Assembly: GCA_035318925.1 (NCBI GenBank)
Contig: DATHDS010000023.1
Location: 1 to 64,000, forward strand
Length of the DNA stretch: 64,000 nt
Direction of reading: 5' to 3'
Origin: VAXT01 sp035318925
GTDB taxonomy: Bacteria; Actinomycetota; Thermoleophilia; Gaiellales; Gaiellaceae
Position numbers and translations under genes: made by a program. Under the pieces are notes generated by a model. It was not told where the DNA came from. It worked only from the letters and a program-made list of their open reading frames with translations, and searched no databases. Below are positions 1 through 7,495 of this stretch, piece after piece. Position 1 is the stretch's first letter. Each line of letters begins with the position of its first letter.

Positions 1-228
1 CCTCCACCTCCACCTCCACCTCCACCTCCAACGCGCTGCCACGTCCCGAGGGTCATCGGGCTGACGCTGCGCCGAGCGCGAACCCGCATCCGGGCGAGGC
101 GCTGCTCCGTCGGCCGGATCCGCCGCGCTCACTCGAGGCGCGTCGGCCGAGTGATCCGCCAGAGCCCGAGGCCAAGCGTCTTCAAGCGCCGCGGCTATCC
201 GGTCAGGCTCGTCGTGGGTCGGCGCTAG
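1..228 (+). CDS. C-terminal fragment of a PASTA-domain protein
   Basis: The frame is open from base 1 to the TAG at 226-228. It begins with ten consecutive prolines (CCT CCA repeats) and continues into about 63 residues that fit one PASTA domain: VPRVIGLTL opening, a Cys-Ser-Val-Gly turn, QSPRP, and an ending YPVRLVVGRR. PASTA domains usually sit outside the cell and bind muropeptides, or act as adhesive modules on secreted actinobacterial proteins. The proline run looks like a linker to an upstream domain that lies outside the window. Its stop shares CTAG with the convergent nrtR stop. The identity of the full protein cannot be told. Confidence 0.72.
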   Translation, partial: PPPPPPPPPPTRCHVPRVIGLTLRRARTRIRARRCSVGRIRRAHSRRVGRVIRQSPRPSVFKRRGYPVRLVVGRR

Positions 229-929
229 CCAGGCGGGCGCAGCACCGCGAACTGATCGGTCACTTCGAGCCGCGGCGTGCTGAACCGGAACAGCTCCGCG
301 GGGCGGCCCCCCGATCGGCCCGGCTCCCGGCGCTTGCCGGTGGGCTCGAGGACACCTCGTCGTACGAGCACGCGTTGGAGGTTCGTCGCCGACACCTCGT
401 GGCCGAGCGCGGCCGCGTAGATGTCCCGGAGCTCGCTGAGCGTGAAGGCGTCCGGCGCGAGCGCGAAGCCGATGTTCGTGTACGAGAGCTTCGCGCGCAG
501 CCGCTCGCGGCCGGCGAGGGTGATCGCCCGGTGGTCGAAGGCGAGCTTCGGCAGCTCGTCGACGGCATGCCAGCTCGTGTCCTCCGGCAATTCCGGGTCG
601 ATGCCGAGCGGGACGATGCCGAGGTAGGCGGTGGCGAGCTGCCACTCCCCTGGGTGACGGTCGGGGTCGCTGAGGGTCTCGAGCTGCTCGAGGTGGGAGA
701 GACCCTGGACGTCGACCTTGTCCGCGAGATGCTTGCGGATCGAGTCCTCGAGCGTCTCGCCCGGCTCGAGATAGCCGCCCGGGAGCGACCAGTCGCCGGC
801 GAACGGCTCCTTCGCGCGTTGCCAGAGGAGCACCTGAAGGAGCCCCGCACGCACCTGAAAGACCACCGCAAGCGTCACCTGGGCGGGTGTTTTCGATCGG
901 GAAGCGGAAACTCTGCTAAACTCGTTCAT
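225..929 (-). CDS. nrtR: NrtR-type transcriptional regulator of NAD metabolism
   Basis: The 234-residue protein has a Nudix-like domain (about residues 18-150) and a C-terminal winged-helix domain (about 155-234, with NLQRVLVRRGVLEPTG and GRPAELFRF). The Nudix box at about 51-73 keeps the GxxxxxE part but has KHLADK where an active hydrolase has REUxEE. That fits NrtR proteins, which bind ADP-ribose but have lost catalysis. It is divergent from nadBCA and a palindrome starts at its own start codon, so it probably represses both the NAD genes and itself. The ATG at 929 is the nominal start; since the operator begins there, a downstream start cannot be excluded. Confidence 0.87.
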   Translation of the reverse strand: MNEFSRVSASRSKTPAQVTLAVVFQVRAGLLQVLLWQRAKEPFAGDWSLPGGYLEPGETLEDSIRKHLADKVDVQGLSHLEQLETLSDPDRHPGEWQLATAYLGIVPLGIDPELPEDTSWHAVDELPKLAFDHRAITLAGRERLRAKLSYTNIGFALAPDAFTLSELRDIYAAALGHEVSATNLQRVLVRRGVLEPTGKRREPGRSGGRPAELFRFSTPRLEVTDQFAVLRPPG

Positions 930-955
930 AGTTATCGCCTGAGAGGCGAAAACTA
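929..955. promoter_or_regulatory. NrtR operator palindrome
   Basis: TAGTTATCGCCT (929-940) and AGGCGAAAACTA (944-955) are inverted repeats around a 3-base centre, pairing at 11 of 12 positions. The site lies between the divergent nrtR and nadB starts (GTG at 976). A second, off-centre inverted repeat, CTCTGCTA (911-918) with TAGCAGAG (954-961), overlaps it. The position and symmetry fit autorepression and control of nadBCA. Binding itself is inferred. Confidence 0.8.
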
Positions 956-975
956 GCAGAGAAGCGACCTGAGAC

Positions 976-2385
976 GTGAATCGGCGACCCCAGCCTGAAG
1001 TGCACCGCTCCGATCTAGTGATGGTGGGGGGCGGTGTCGCAGGTCTGTACGCGGCCCTCTGTGTCGCCCGCGAGGCGCGGGTGACAGTGCTCGCGAAAGG
1101 GCCGCTGCGCTCGTCGGCCAGCTACCGGGCTCAGGGCGGCGTGGCCGCCGCGCTCGGCGAGGACGACGATCCTGCCGAACACGCCGACGACACGCTGAAA
1201 GCGGGGCGGGGCCTCAGCCGGGGGAGCGCGGTCTCCGTGCTCACCGCCGAGGCGCCGGCGAGGGTCGCCGATCTCGTCGACCTGGGCGTCGAGTTCGATG
1301 TCGAGCTCGGCCTCGAGGGTGGCCACTCGCATCCTCGCGTCGTCCACGTCGGTGGTGCCGAGACCGGGCGGCGCATCGCGCGTGTCTTGTCGGAACGCGT
1401 TCTCAGCCATCCCCGGATCTCCGTCGTCCAGGGCGAGCGGGTCGTCGATCTCTGGACGGTGGATGGTCGCTGCGTCGGCGTTCGCACTGAGAATCGACTC
1501 GTTGCGGCGCGCGCGACAGTGCTCGCCACGGGCGGCGCAGCGGCGCTCTGGGAGCGAACGACGAATCCCCGCGGCGCGGTCGGCGACGGCATCGCGCTGG
1601 CGTATCGCGCGGGCGCCGCAGTCGCCGACCTCGAGTTCGTGCAGTTTCACCCCACCGCGCTCCTCGGCTCCGGCTTTCTCCTCAGCGAGGCGCTGCGCGG
1701 AGCCGGTGCGCTGCTCGTCGACGGTGAGGGGCACCGCTTCACGGACGAGCTCGCACCGCGCGACGTCGTCGCGCGGGAGATCGGAGCGCGCGGGACCGCT
1801 CTCCTCGATCTGCGCGCGATCGACCGTGGCCGCTTCCCCAGCTTGATGGGCAGTCTCGAGAAGGTCGGTTACGACCCCGCGGCCGAGCTGATTCCGGTCG
1901 CGCCCGCTGCGCACTACACGATGGGAGGCATCGTCACCGACCTCGAGGGCCGGACGGAACTGCCGGGCCTGTACGCAGCCGGTGAGTGCGCCTGTACGGG
2001 CGTGCATGGCGCGAACCGGCTGGCGTCCAACTCCTTGCTCGAGTGCCTTGTTTTCGGGCGGCGGGCCGCGCTCGCCGCTCTGGGCGAGCCCGATCTTCCC
2101 GCCCGGCTGGGCCGGCCTCCCAAGCCGGAGCAGGCCGAGTCGGTCACCCCTGCGCTCCGCCGGGCGCTCTGGCAGGATGCGGGCCTCGTCCGCGACGCCG
2201 CCGGGCTCGAGCGCCTGCGAAGCAAGCGCCATCTACTGACCACGCTGATCGCCGAGAGCGCGCTCGCGCGCACCGAGAGCCGTGGAGCGCATTTCCGTGC
2301 CGACTATCCGCACGAGGATCCTGCGCTCGCCGGCCATGTCGTGCTCCGACCAGGGCAGCCGCCGGAGCTGGAGCAATGGTCCTAG
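976..2385 (+). CDS. nadB: L-aspartate oxidase
   Basis: NadB oxidises L-aspartate to iminoaspartate with FAD, the first step of de novo NAD synthesis. The N-terminal dinucleotide-binding motif GGGVAG is at residues 18-23. SYRAQGGVAAAL (about 48-59), EFVQFHPTAL in the middle and GVHGANRLASNSLLEC near residue 345 are typical of the fumarate reductase/aspartate oxidase family. At 469 residues it is shorter than the roughly 540 of E. coli NadB; the C-terminal helical part is reduced. It starts with GTG at 976, just after the NrtR operator, and overlaps nadC by 10 nt. Confidence 0.93.
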   Translation: MNRRPQPEVHRSDLVMVGGGVAGLYAALCVAREARVTVLAKGPLRSSASYRAQGGVAAALGEDDDPAEHADDTLKAGRGLSRGSAVSVLTAEAPARVADLVDLGVEFDVELGLEGGHSHPRVVHVGGAETGRRIARVLSERVLSHPRISVVQGERVVDLWTVDGRCVGVRTENRLVAARATVLATGGAAALWERTTNPRGAVGDGIALAYRAGAAVADLEFVQFHPTALLGSGFLLSEALRGAGALLVDGEGHRFTDELAPRDVVAREIGARGTALLDLRAIDRGRFPSLMGSLEKVGYDPAAELIPVAPAAHYTMGGIVTDLEGRTELPGLYAAGECACTGVHGANRLASNSLLECLVFGRRAALAALGEPDLPARLGRPPKPEQAESVTPALRRALWQDAGLVRDAAGLERLRSKRHLLTTLIAESALARTESRGAHFRADYPHEDPALAGHVVLRPGQPPELEQWS

Positions 2386-3233
2386 AGGCTCTGCCCCTCG
2401 AGCTTCCCGTGCGCGACCTCGAGCGCGTCGTACGGGAGGCGCTCGCCGAGGACGTCGGCGCGGGGGACCTGACGACCGAGGCGACCGTCGATTCCTTCGC
2501 GACTTGCGAGGCGCAGATCCTCCTCAAGCAGCCGGGCGTCGTCTGCGGGCTCCTCGCCGCAGCGGCGGTCTTCCGGACGCTCGATTCCGAGATCTCTTTC
2601 GAGCCGCTCGCAGCCGAGGGAGAACGAGTCTCGGAGGCCCCAGCCGTGGTCGGGCGGGTGACAGGCTCCTCGCGTGCAGTCCTCACCGGCGAACGCACCG
2701 CACTCAACCTGCTCGGCCGCCTGTCCGGTGTCGCCACGCTGACCCGCCGCTTCGTCGACGCGATCGAAGGCACCGGCTGCGTCATCCTCGACACCCGGAA
2801 GACGACACCCGGCCTGCGCGCGCTCGAGAAGTACGCGGTTCGCTGCGGCGGCGCGCGAAATCACCGCTTCGGTCTGCACGACGGGATCCTGGTCAAGGAC
2901 AACCATCTGAGCGCGGCCGGTGGAATCCAGCGGGCGGTCGAGAGGCTGCGCGCCACCGGGACGACCCTGCCGATCGAGGTCGAAGCCGAAACGCTCGACG
3001 ACGTGCGTGAGGCAGTCACGATGGGCGTCGAGTCGATCCTGCTCGACAACATGGAGCCCGCCACGATGAGGGAAGCCGTGGCGCTCGTGGCCGGGCGCGC
3101 GACGCTGGAGGCCTCGGGCGGGGTGTCGCTGGAAACCGTGCGCGAGATCGCAGCGACCGGCGTCGACTTCATCTCCGTCGGGGCTCTGACTCATGCTGCG
3201 CGCTCGCTCGACGTCTCGCTGGAGGCGTTGTGA
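2376..3233 (+). CDS. nadC: Nicotinate-nucleotide diphosphorylase (carboxylating)
   Basis: This 285-residue protein is quinolinate phosphoribosyltransferase, which turns quinolinate and PRPP into nicotinate mononucleotide. Diagnostic features are EDVGAGDLT near the N-terminus, ILDTRKTTPGLR near residue 135 (basic residues for substrate phosphate and carboxylates), the HxxG and KDNH part of the active site, and ILLDNM and EASGGV in the barrel. The ATG at 2376 overlaps the end of nadB by 10 nt and gives the usual family length. An upstream extension of the same frame is nadB shadow. Second gene of the nadBCA operon. Confidence 0.94.
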   Translation: MVLEALPLELPVRDLERVVREALAEDVGAGDLTTEATVDSFATCEAQILLKQPGVVCGLLAAAAVFRTLDSEISFEPLAAEGERVSEAPAVVGRVTGSSRAVLTGERTALNLLGRLSGVATLTRRFVDAIEGTGCVILDTRKTTPGLRALEKYAVRCGGARNHRFGLHDGILVKDNHLSAAGGIQRAVERLRATGTTLPIEVEAETLDDVREAVTMGVESILLDNMEPATMREAVALVAGRATLEASGGVSLETVREIAATGVDFISVGALTHAARSLDVSLEAL

Positions 3234-4165
3234 GCACGACTGAAGTCACGACGCTCCAGGAGGAGGTGCGCGCGCTGGCCGCCGAGCGCGAAGCGGTCAT
3301 CCTCGCCCACAACTACCAGGTGCCCGAGGTGCAGGACGTCGCCGACTTCGTGGGCGACTCGCTCGGGCTCTCGCGCGAGGCGGCCGCCACCGACGCGGAG
3401 GCGATCGTCTTCTGCGGCGTCCACTTCATGGCCGAGACGGCATCGATTCTCGCTCCTGAAAAGACCGTTCTCATCCCCGACCTCGACGCCGGCTGTTCGT
3501 TGGCGTCCTCGATCACGGCCGAGCAGCTGCGCGAGTGGAAGGCCGAGCATCCCGGCGCCGTCGTCGTCTCGTACGTGAACACGACGGCCGAGGTGAAGGC
3601 CGAGAGTGACTACTGCTGCACGTCCGGGAACGCGAAGGCGGTGATCGAGGCGATCCCCGAGGAGCGCGAGATCCTCTTCCTGCCGGACATGTTCCTCGGC
3701 GTCTGGCTCGAGCGGGTCACAGGGCGCAAGCTGCAGATCTGGCTGGGCGAGTGCCACGTCCACGCCGGCATCCGCCCCGCCGACATCGAGCGCTGGCAGG
3801 CCGAGGCGCCTGACGCCGAGCTCATGGTGCACCCCGAGTGCGGATGCGCCAGCCAGTGTATGGCCTTCGGAAACGACACCACGCACATCCTCTCGACCGA
3901 GGGGATGATCAACTTCGCCAAGGCGTCGCCGAAGAAGCGGTTCCTCGTCGCCACCGAGACCGGGATTCTGCACCGCCTGAACAAGGAAGCGCCGGGCAAG
4001 CGATTCGAGGCCGTCTCGGAGAAGGCGATCTGCAAGTACATGAAGATGATCACGCTCGAGAAGCTGCGCGACTCGCTCCGCGATTGGAAGCATGTCGTCA
4101 CCGTCGAGCCCGAGATCGCCGAGCGCGCCCGCGGCGCGATCGAGCGAATGGTCGCGATTACCTAG
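3230..4165 (+). CDS. nadA: Quinolinate synthase
   Basis: NadA is a [4Fe-4S] enzyme that condenses iminoaspartate with dihydroxyacetone phosphate to make quinolinate. The protein shows AHNYQVPEVQDVADFVGDS near the N-terminus and the cluster cysteines in FCGVHFM, CCTSGN and HPECGC. The 311-residue length is normal. The GTG start overlaps the nadC stop as GTGA, so the operon order is nadB-nadC-nadA and all three genes probably answer to the NrtR site at 929-955. Confidence 0.95.
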   Translation: MSTTEVTTLQEEVRALAAEREAVILAHNYQVPEVQDVADFVGDSLGLSREAAATDAEAIVFCGVHFMAETASILAPEKTVLIPDLDAGCSLASSITAEQLREWKAEHPGAVVVSYVNTTAEVKAESDYCCTSGNAKAVIEAIPEEREILFLPDMFLGVWLERVTGRKLQIWLGECHVHAGIRPADIERWQAEAPDAELMVHPECGCASQCMAFGNDTTHILSTEGMINFAKASPKKRFLVATETGILHRLNKEAPGKRFEAVSEKAICKYMKMITLEKLRDSLRDWKHVVTVEPEIAERARGAIERMVAIT

Positions 4166-4174
4166 CCAAAAAGA

Positions 4175-4243
4175 GCCACGTCCCGGGACCAGGTCCCGGG
4201 ACAGGCCCCAACGCGCCACGTCTCGGGACCAGGTCCCGGGACA
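4175..4243. repeat. Two tandem 29-nt hairpin repeats
   Basis: A 29-nt unit occurs at 4175-4203 and 4215-4243, 40 nt apart start to start, with one difference (TCCCGGG versus TCTCGGG). Inside each unit CGGGACC and GGTCCCG form an inverted repeat around a single A, so each can fold as a tight hairpin, and TCCCGGGA is itself palindromic. They lie between the convergent ends of nadA and the MoaD-like gene. There is no T tract, so they may be a REP-like or terminator-like element working in both directions. The rest of this gap (to 4320) shows nothing further. Confidence 0.8.
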
Positions 4244-4320
4244 TGTCTTGGTGCGCGGTAGCACGCGCTTCCGATGAGCACGAGGCCCCATAACGAGGAA
4301 GCCCACACGAAGCACGCCAA

Positions 4321-4581
4321 TCAGCCGCCGGCGATTGCGGCGACGACCCTGATCGTCTCGCCGCCTTCGAGCTCGGTCTCGAGGCCGCCGCGCTCGCGCG
4401 TGGCCGCCCCGTCCACGTAGACGTTGACCAGCGAGCGTAGCTCGTCGTGCTCGTCGAAGAGGAGGTCCCGCACAGGAAGGGCCCGCAAAGCAGCCCCGAC
4501 CGTCGGCGCGTCGAGCTCGAACTCCTTCTGCCCACCGGCCTGGTCGGCGAGCAGCCCGGGCAAGAGAACCGTTACTGCCAC
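4321..4581 (-). CDS. MoaD/ThiS-family sulfur-carrier-like protein
   Basis: A small beta-grasp protein of 86 residues ending in AIAGG; the exposed Gly-Gly tail is the adenylation/thiocarboxylation site in MoaD and ThiS. NVYVDG and ELEGGETIRVVAAI are typical of the fold. The GTG at 4581 was chosen because it overlaps the upstream gene by 10 nt and places TVLLPGLL as the first strand; the longer frame is shadow. It is paired with a BNR-repeat gene, a combination I recall from other actinobacteria. Which sulfur pathway it serves cannot be told here. Confidence 0.8.
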   Translation of the reverse strand: MAVTVLLPGLLADQAGGQKEFELDAPTVGAALRALPVRDLLFDEHDELRSLVNVYVDGAATRERGGLETELEGGETIRVVAAIAGG

Positions 4582-5636
4582 TCCGCGACTTCGACTGACA
4601 GGATCGTCGGCAGCTGCGAGGCGGCCTCGATCCACTCGCCGCCTCCGTCCGGAGAGACGAAGACCGAGCCGCTCTGCGTCCCGAAATAGACGCCGGACGG
4701 GTCGAGGCGATCAAAGGACATCCCCTCACGCATGACCGCGCCCCAGGCGGGCTCGGGCAGCCCGTTCGAGCTCAGCTCCCAGCTCTTGCCGCCGTCTGTC
4801 GTCTTGTAGACACCGAGCCGCCCGTCAGGAGTGACGCGGTTCTCGGCGCCGACCTCGGGAATGACCAATGCGACCTCCGGATCGCGGGGATCGAGCGCGA
4901 GCGGGAAGCCGAACCCGCTCGGCAGGCCGTTCCCCTCGAGCCGCTCCCAGTTCTCGCCCCGGTCGTCGGAGCGATAGACGCCGCAGTGGTTCTGCTGCCA
5001 GAGGCGCTCCGGCTGCGCGGGATGGACGAGCAGCTTGTGCACGCATTGGCCGACTTCGGGGAACGGGTCGTCGGGAATGAAATCCGCGGCCGTGCCCTTG
5101 TTCTTCGGCACCCACGTCTCGCCGCCGTCGTCGCTGCGGAAGACGCCCGCAGCCGAGATCGCGATGTAGATCGTCTGGTCGTTCTTCGAATCGATCTGGA
5201 TCGAGTGCGTGCACATTCCGCCCGCACCGGGGTTCCAGCGCTCCCGGGTCGGGTGCGCGTTGAGGCTCTCGACGGGTTGCCAGCTCGTGCCCTTGTCCTC
5301 GGAGCGGAACAGGACACCGGGCGCTGCGCCGAGCCAGAGCGTTCCGTCGGCGCCGGGCTCCACGTGCCACGTCTTCTCGAGCGTGAGGCCGCTCTCCTCG
5401 GGAAGCCCGAGGCCTTCGCTCCGCTCCCACGTCTTGCCGAAGTCCGTCGAGCGCTGGACCGTCGCGCCGTAGACGAAGTTGTTCGCGGCCGCATACACCG
5501 CCCCGTCGTGCGTAATCGCGTGGAAGACGTCCCAGCCGGTAAGAAGCGGCTCCTCGACGGTCCACTGCCGACGGTCTTCGTCGCCACGGAGGACGAACAG
5601 GCCCTTACGAGTTCCGACGAGAACGGCGAGGCTCAT
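4572..5636 (-). CDS. BNR/Asp-box beta-propeller protein (exo-sialidase-like)
   Basis: The 354-residue protein has six Asp-box motifs (S/T-x-D-x-G-x-x-W): STDFGKTW, SEDKGTSW, SDDGGETW, SDDRGENW, TTDGGKSW and SPDGGGEW. They mark the blades of a beta-propeller like those of sialidases and YCF48/sortilin-type proteins. No signal peptide is obvious, so it is probably cytoplasmic. Sialidase activity is not supported by the motifs alone; binding or enzyme activity is unknown. A TAGGCT -10-like box lies 6 bases before the ATG on this strand. It is probably co-transcribed with the MoaD-like gene. Confidence 0.82.
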   Translation of the reverse strand: MSLAVLVGTRKGLFVLRGDEDRRQWTVEEPLLTGWDVFHAITHDGAVYAAANNFVYGATVQRSTDFGKTWERSEGLGLPEESGLTLEKTWHVEPGADGTLWLGAAPGVLFRSEDKGTSWQPVESLNAHPTRERWNPGAGGMCTHSIQIDSKNDQTIYIAISAAGVFRSDDGGETWVPKNKGTAADFIPDDPFPEVGQCVHKLLVHPAQPERLWQQNHCGVYRSDDRGENWERLEGNGLPSGFGFPLALDPRDPEVALVIPEVGAENRVTPDGRLGVYKTTDGGKSWELSSNGLPEPAWGAVMREGMSFDRLDPSGVYFGTQSGSVFVSPDGGGEWIEAASQLPTILSVEVAEWQ

Positions 5637-5656
5637 CGTGGCTAGCCTATCGTCAG

Positions 5657-6043
5657 ATGGCCAGGCTCAACGAGCAGCAGGCGCAGCTCTTCCTCGACAA
5701 GAACTTCGGCGCGCTGGCGACGATCCGCGAGGACGGCACGCCGCACGTGACTCCCGTCTGGGTCGACTACGACGGTGAGCACGTCGTCTTCAACACAGCG
5801 ACCGGGCGCGCGAAGTGGAGGCACATGCGGCGAGATCCGCGCGTCACGATCGAGGTGACGTCGATGGAGAATCCGTACGAGTACGTGACGGTGATCGGGA
5901 CGGCGGAGCTGGAGGAGAGCGAAGAGGCCAACCGCCACATCGACAAGCTGTCGGAGAAGTACACCGGCAACCGGAAGTTCCAGAGTCACAAGCCGAACGA
6001 GCGGCGCGTGATCGTGCGGATCACGCCCGAACGCATCTATTGA
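5657..6043 (+). CDS. PPOX-class (F420-type) flavin/deazaflavin oxidoreductase
   Basis: A 128-residue split-barrel protein. GALATIREDGTPHVTPVWVDYDG followed by KWRHMRRDPRV is the pattern of the PPOX class (pyridoxamine-phosphate-oxidase-like proteins), many of which use coenzyme F420 in actinobacteria. The substrate is unknown. Its ATG is 20 bp from the divergent BNR gene, so the two share a very short promoter region. The stop overlaps the TTG start of the HMG-CoA lyase gene. Confidence 0.82.
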   Translation: MARLNEQQAQLFLDKNFGALATIREDGTPHVTPVWVDYDGEHVVFNTATGRAKWRHMRRDPRVTIEVTSMENPYEYVTVIGTAELEESEEANRHIDKLSEKYTGNRKFQSHKPNERRVIVRITPERIY

Positions 6044-6909
6044 TCTCGATCTGTGAGGTCGGGCCCCGCGACGGGCTTCAAAACGAGCAGGACGTCCTGG
6101 CGCCCAAGACTCGCGCGGAGCTCGTGAACCAGCTCGCCGCGGCCGGCCTTCCGGTCGTCGAGGCAGCCAGCTTCGTCAGTTCCGAGCGCCTGCCGCAGAT
6201 GGCGGGAGCCGAAGAGGTCGTCGAGGGGATCGAGCGGCGCGAGGGCACGATCTACGCGGGTCTCGCGCTCAACGAGCGAGGCTACGACCGCTTGCGCGCT
6301 GCCGGTCTCGACGAGGTGCGCTTCGCGGTCGCCGCAACCGAGAGTTTCAGCAAGCGGAACGCGAACGCCTCCGTCGACGAGGCCGTCGCGGCCGCGGAGA
6401 AGGTCCTCGCGCAGGCGCGCGAAGACGGCCTGCGCTCGACGGCGACGATCAGCGTCGCTTTCGGCTGCCCCTTCGAGGGGCGAGTCGATCCCGCGACGGT
6501 GGTCGCCCTCGCCGAACGGCTGCGCGGGGCGGACGAGGTCGTCCTCGCGGACACGATCGGCGTTGCAACGCCCACCCAGGTGCGCACGCTCGTCGAGCGG
6601 GTCGGAAAGCCGGTCGGGGCCCATCTCCACAACACGCGCAACACCGGCTTCGCGAACGCGTACGCAGCGCTCGAAGGCGGGGCGACGACGCTCGACTCCT
6701 CGATCGGCGGCCTCGGCGGCTGCCCCTTCGCCCCGCGCGCGACCGGCAACGTCGCGACCGAGGACCTCGTCTACATGCTCGAGGGCGACGGCGTCGAGAC
6801 CGGGGTCGACCTGGACGCGCTGATCTCGATCTCGGAGTGGCTCGAGAGCCTTCTCGGCCGCCAGCTCGAGGGGCAGCTCTACCGGGCGGGCCGTTTCCCG
6901 AGCGCGTAG
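6040..6909 (+). CDS. mvaB: Hydroxymethylglutaryl-CoA lyase
   Basis: This 289-residue TIM-barrel enzyme would cleave HMG-CoA to acetyl-CoA and acetoacetate (leucine breakdown). EVGPRDGLQNE at the start is the metal/substrate site of the DRE-TIM family, HLHNTRNTG supplies metal-binding histidines, and GGLGGCPFAPRATGNVATED holds the active-site cysteine loop. The start is a TTG overlapping the PPOX stop as TTGA; it gives the family's usual first strand. Its end overlaps the convergent acetyltransferase by 31 nt. Activity on a related acyl-CoA is possible. Confidence 0.9.
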   Translation: MISICEVGPRDGLQNEQDVLAPKTRAELVNQLAAAGLPVVEAASFVSSERLPQMAGAEEVVEGIERREGTIYAGLALNERGYDRLRAAGLDEVRFAVAATESFSKRNANASVDEAVAAAEKVLAQAREDGLRSTATISVAFGCPFEGRVDPATVVALAERLRGADEVVLADTIGVATPTQVRTLVERVGKPVGAHLHNTRNTGFANAYAALEGGATTLDSSIGGLGGCPFAPRATGNVATEDLVYMLEGDGVETGVDLDALISISEWLESLLGRQLEGQLYRAGRFPSA

Positions 6910-7427
6910 ACGGTCACGGGGTTCCCGAAGAGCTCCACTTCGCCCTCGAGCTCCATGCCCAGCTTGCGGGCAACTGCAATCGACCTCGCGTTCTCTGCAT
7001 AGATGAGGGAGATCAGGCGCTCGCGGCCCAAGTCCCCTAGGGCCCAGTCGCGAACCGCGACGGCGGCCTCGGTCGCGTAGCCGTGGCCCCAGTAGCCGTG
7101 CCCGAGGAGCCAGCCGACCTCGACCTCCACGGGGCCCTTCGAGTCGAGCACGCGCGTCGGCGTCCAGGACGCAGTGTCCCAGACGAACAGCCCGCAGCGG
7201 CCCATGAACGACCCGTCCTCCTTCCGCTCGACCGCAAGCTGGCCGAAGCCTTCGGCCTCGAAGGTCGCGATCATTCGCTCCAGGCTGGCGCGGGTCTGCA
7301 AAGCGTCGACGGGGCCGCCGCCGCCCATGAAGCGCATCACCTCGGGATCGCCGTAGAACGAGGTCAGCCCAACGAGGTCGCCGAGCGTGAGCGGGCGCAG
7401 GACGAGCCGCTCCGTCTCGAGCCTCAC
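6879..7427 (-). CDS. GNAT acetyltransferase, RimJ/RimL type
   Basis: The 182-residue protein opens with LETERLVLRPLTLGDL, the usual start of the RimJ/RimL branch. It contains VGWLLGHGYWGHGYATEAA (acetyl-CoA-binding loop) and NARSIAVARKLGMELEG (motif B). Members acetylate the N-termini of ribosomal proteins, antibiotics or metabolites; the substrate here is unknown. It runs convergently with the HMG-CoA lyase gene and overlaps it by 31 nt. Confidence 0.88.
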   Translation of the reverse strand: MRLETERLVLRPLTLGDLVGLTSFYGDPEVMRFMGGGGPVDALQTRASLERMIATFEAEGFGQLAVERKEDGSFMGRCGLFVWDTASWTPTRVLDSKGPVEVEVGWLLGHGYWGHGYATEAAVAVRDWALGDLGRERLISLIYAENARSIAVARKLGMELEGEVELFGNPVTVYALGKRPAR

Positions 7428-7495
7428 GACCTAGTCCCGCCCGGAAGCCAGGCCATGACGGCTGAGTCTACGAACCGTTAGGGTCGCGAGTCCGA

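Noticed and set aside
1..30. CRISPR or microsatellite repeat at the window start
   Set aside because: The CCTCCA repeats encode a run of ten prolines in frame with a PASTA domain, so they are a protein linker.
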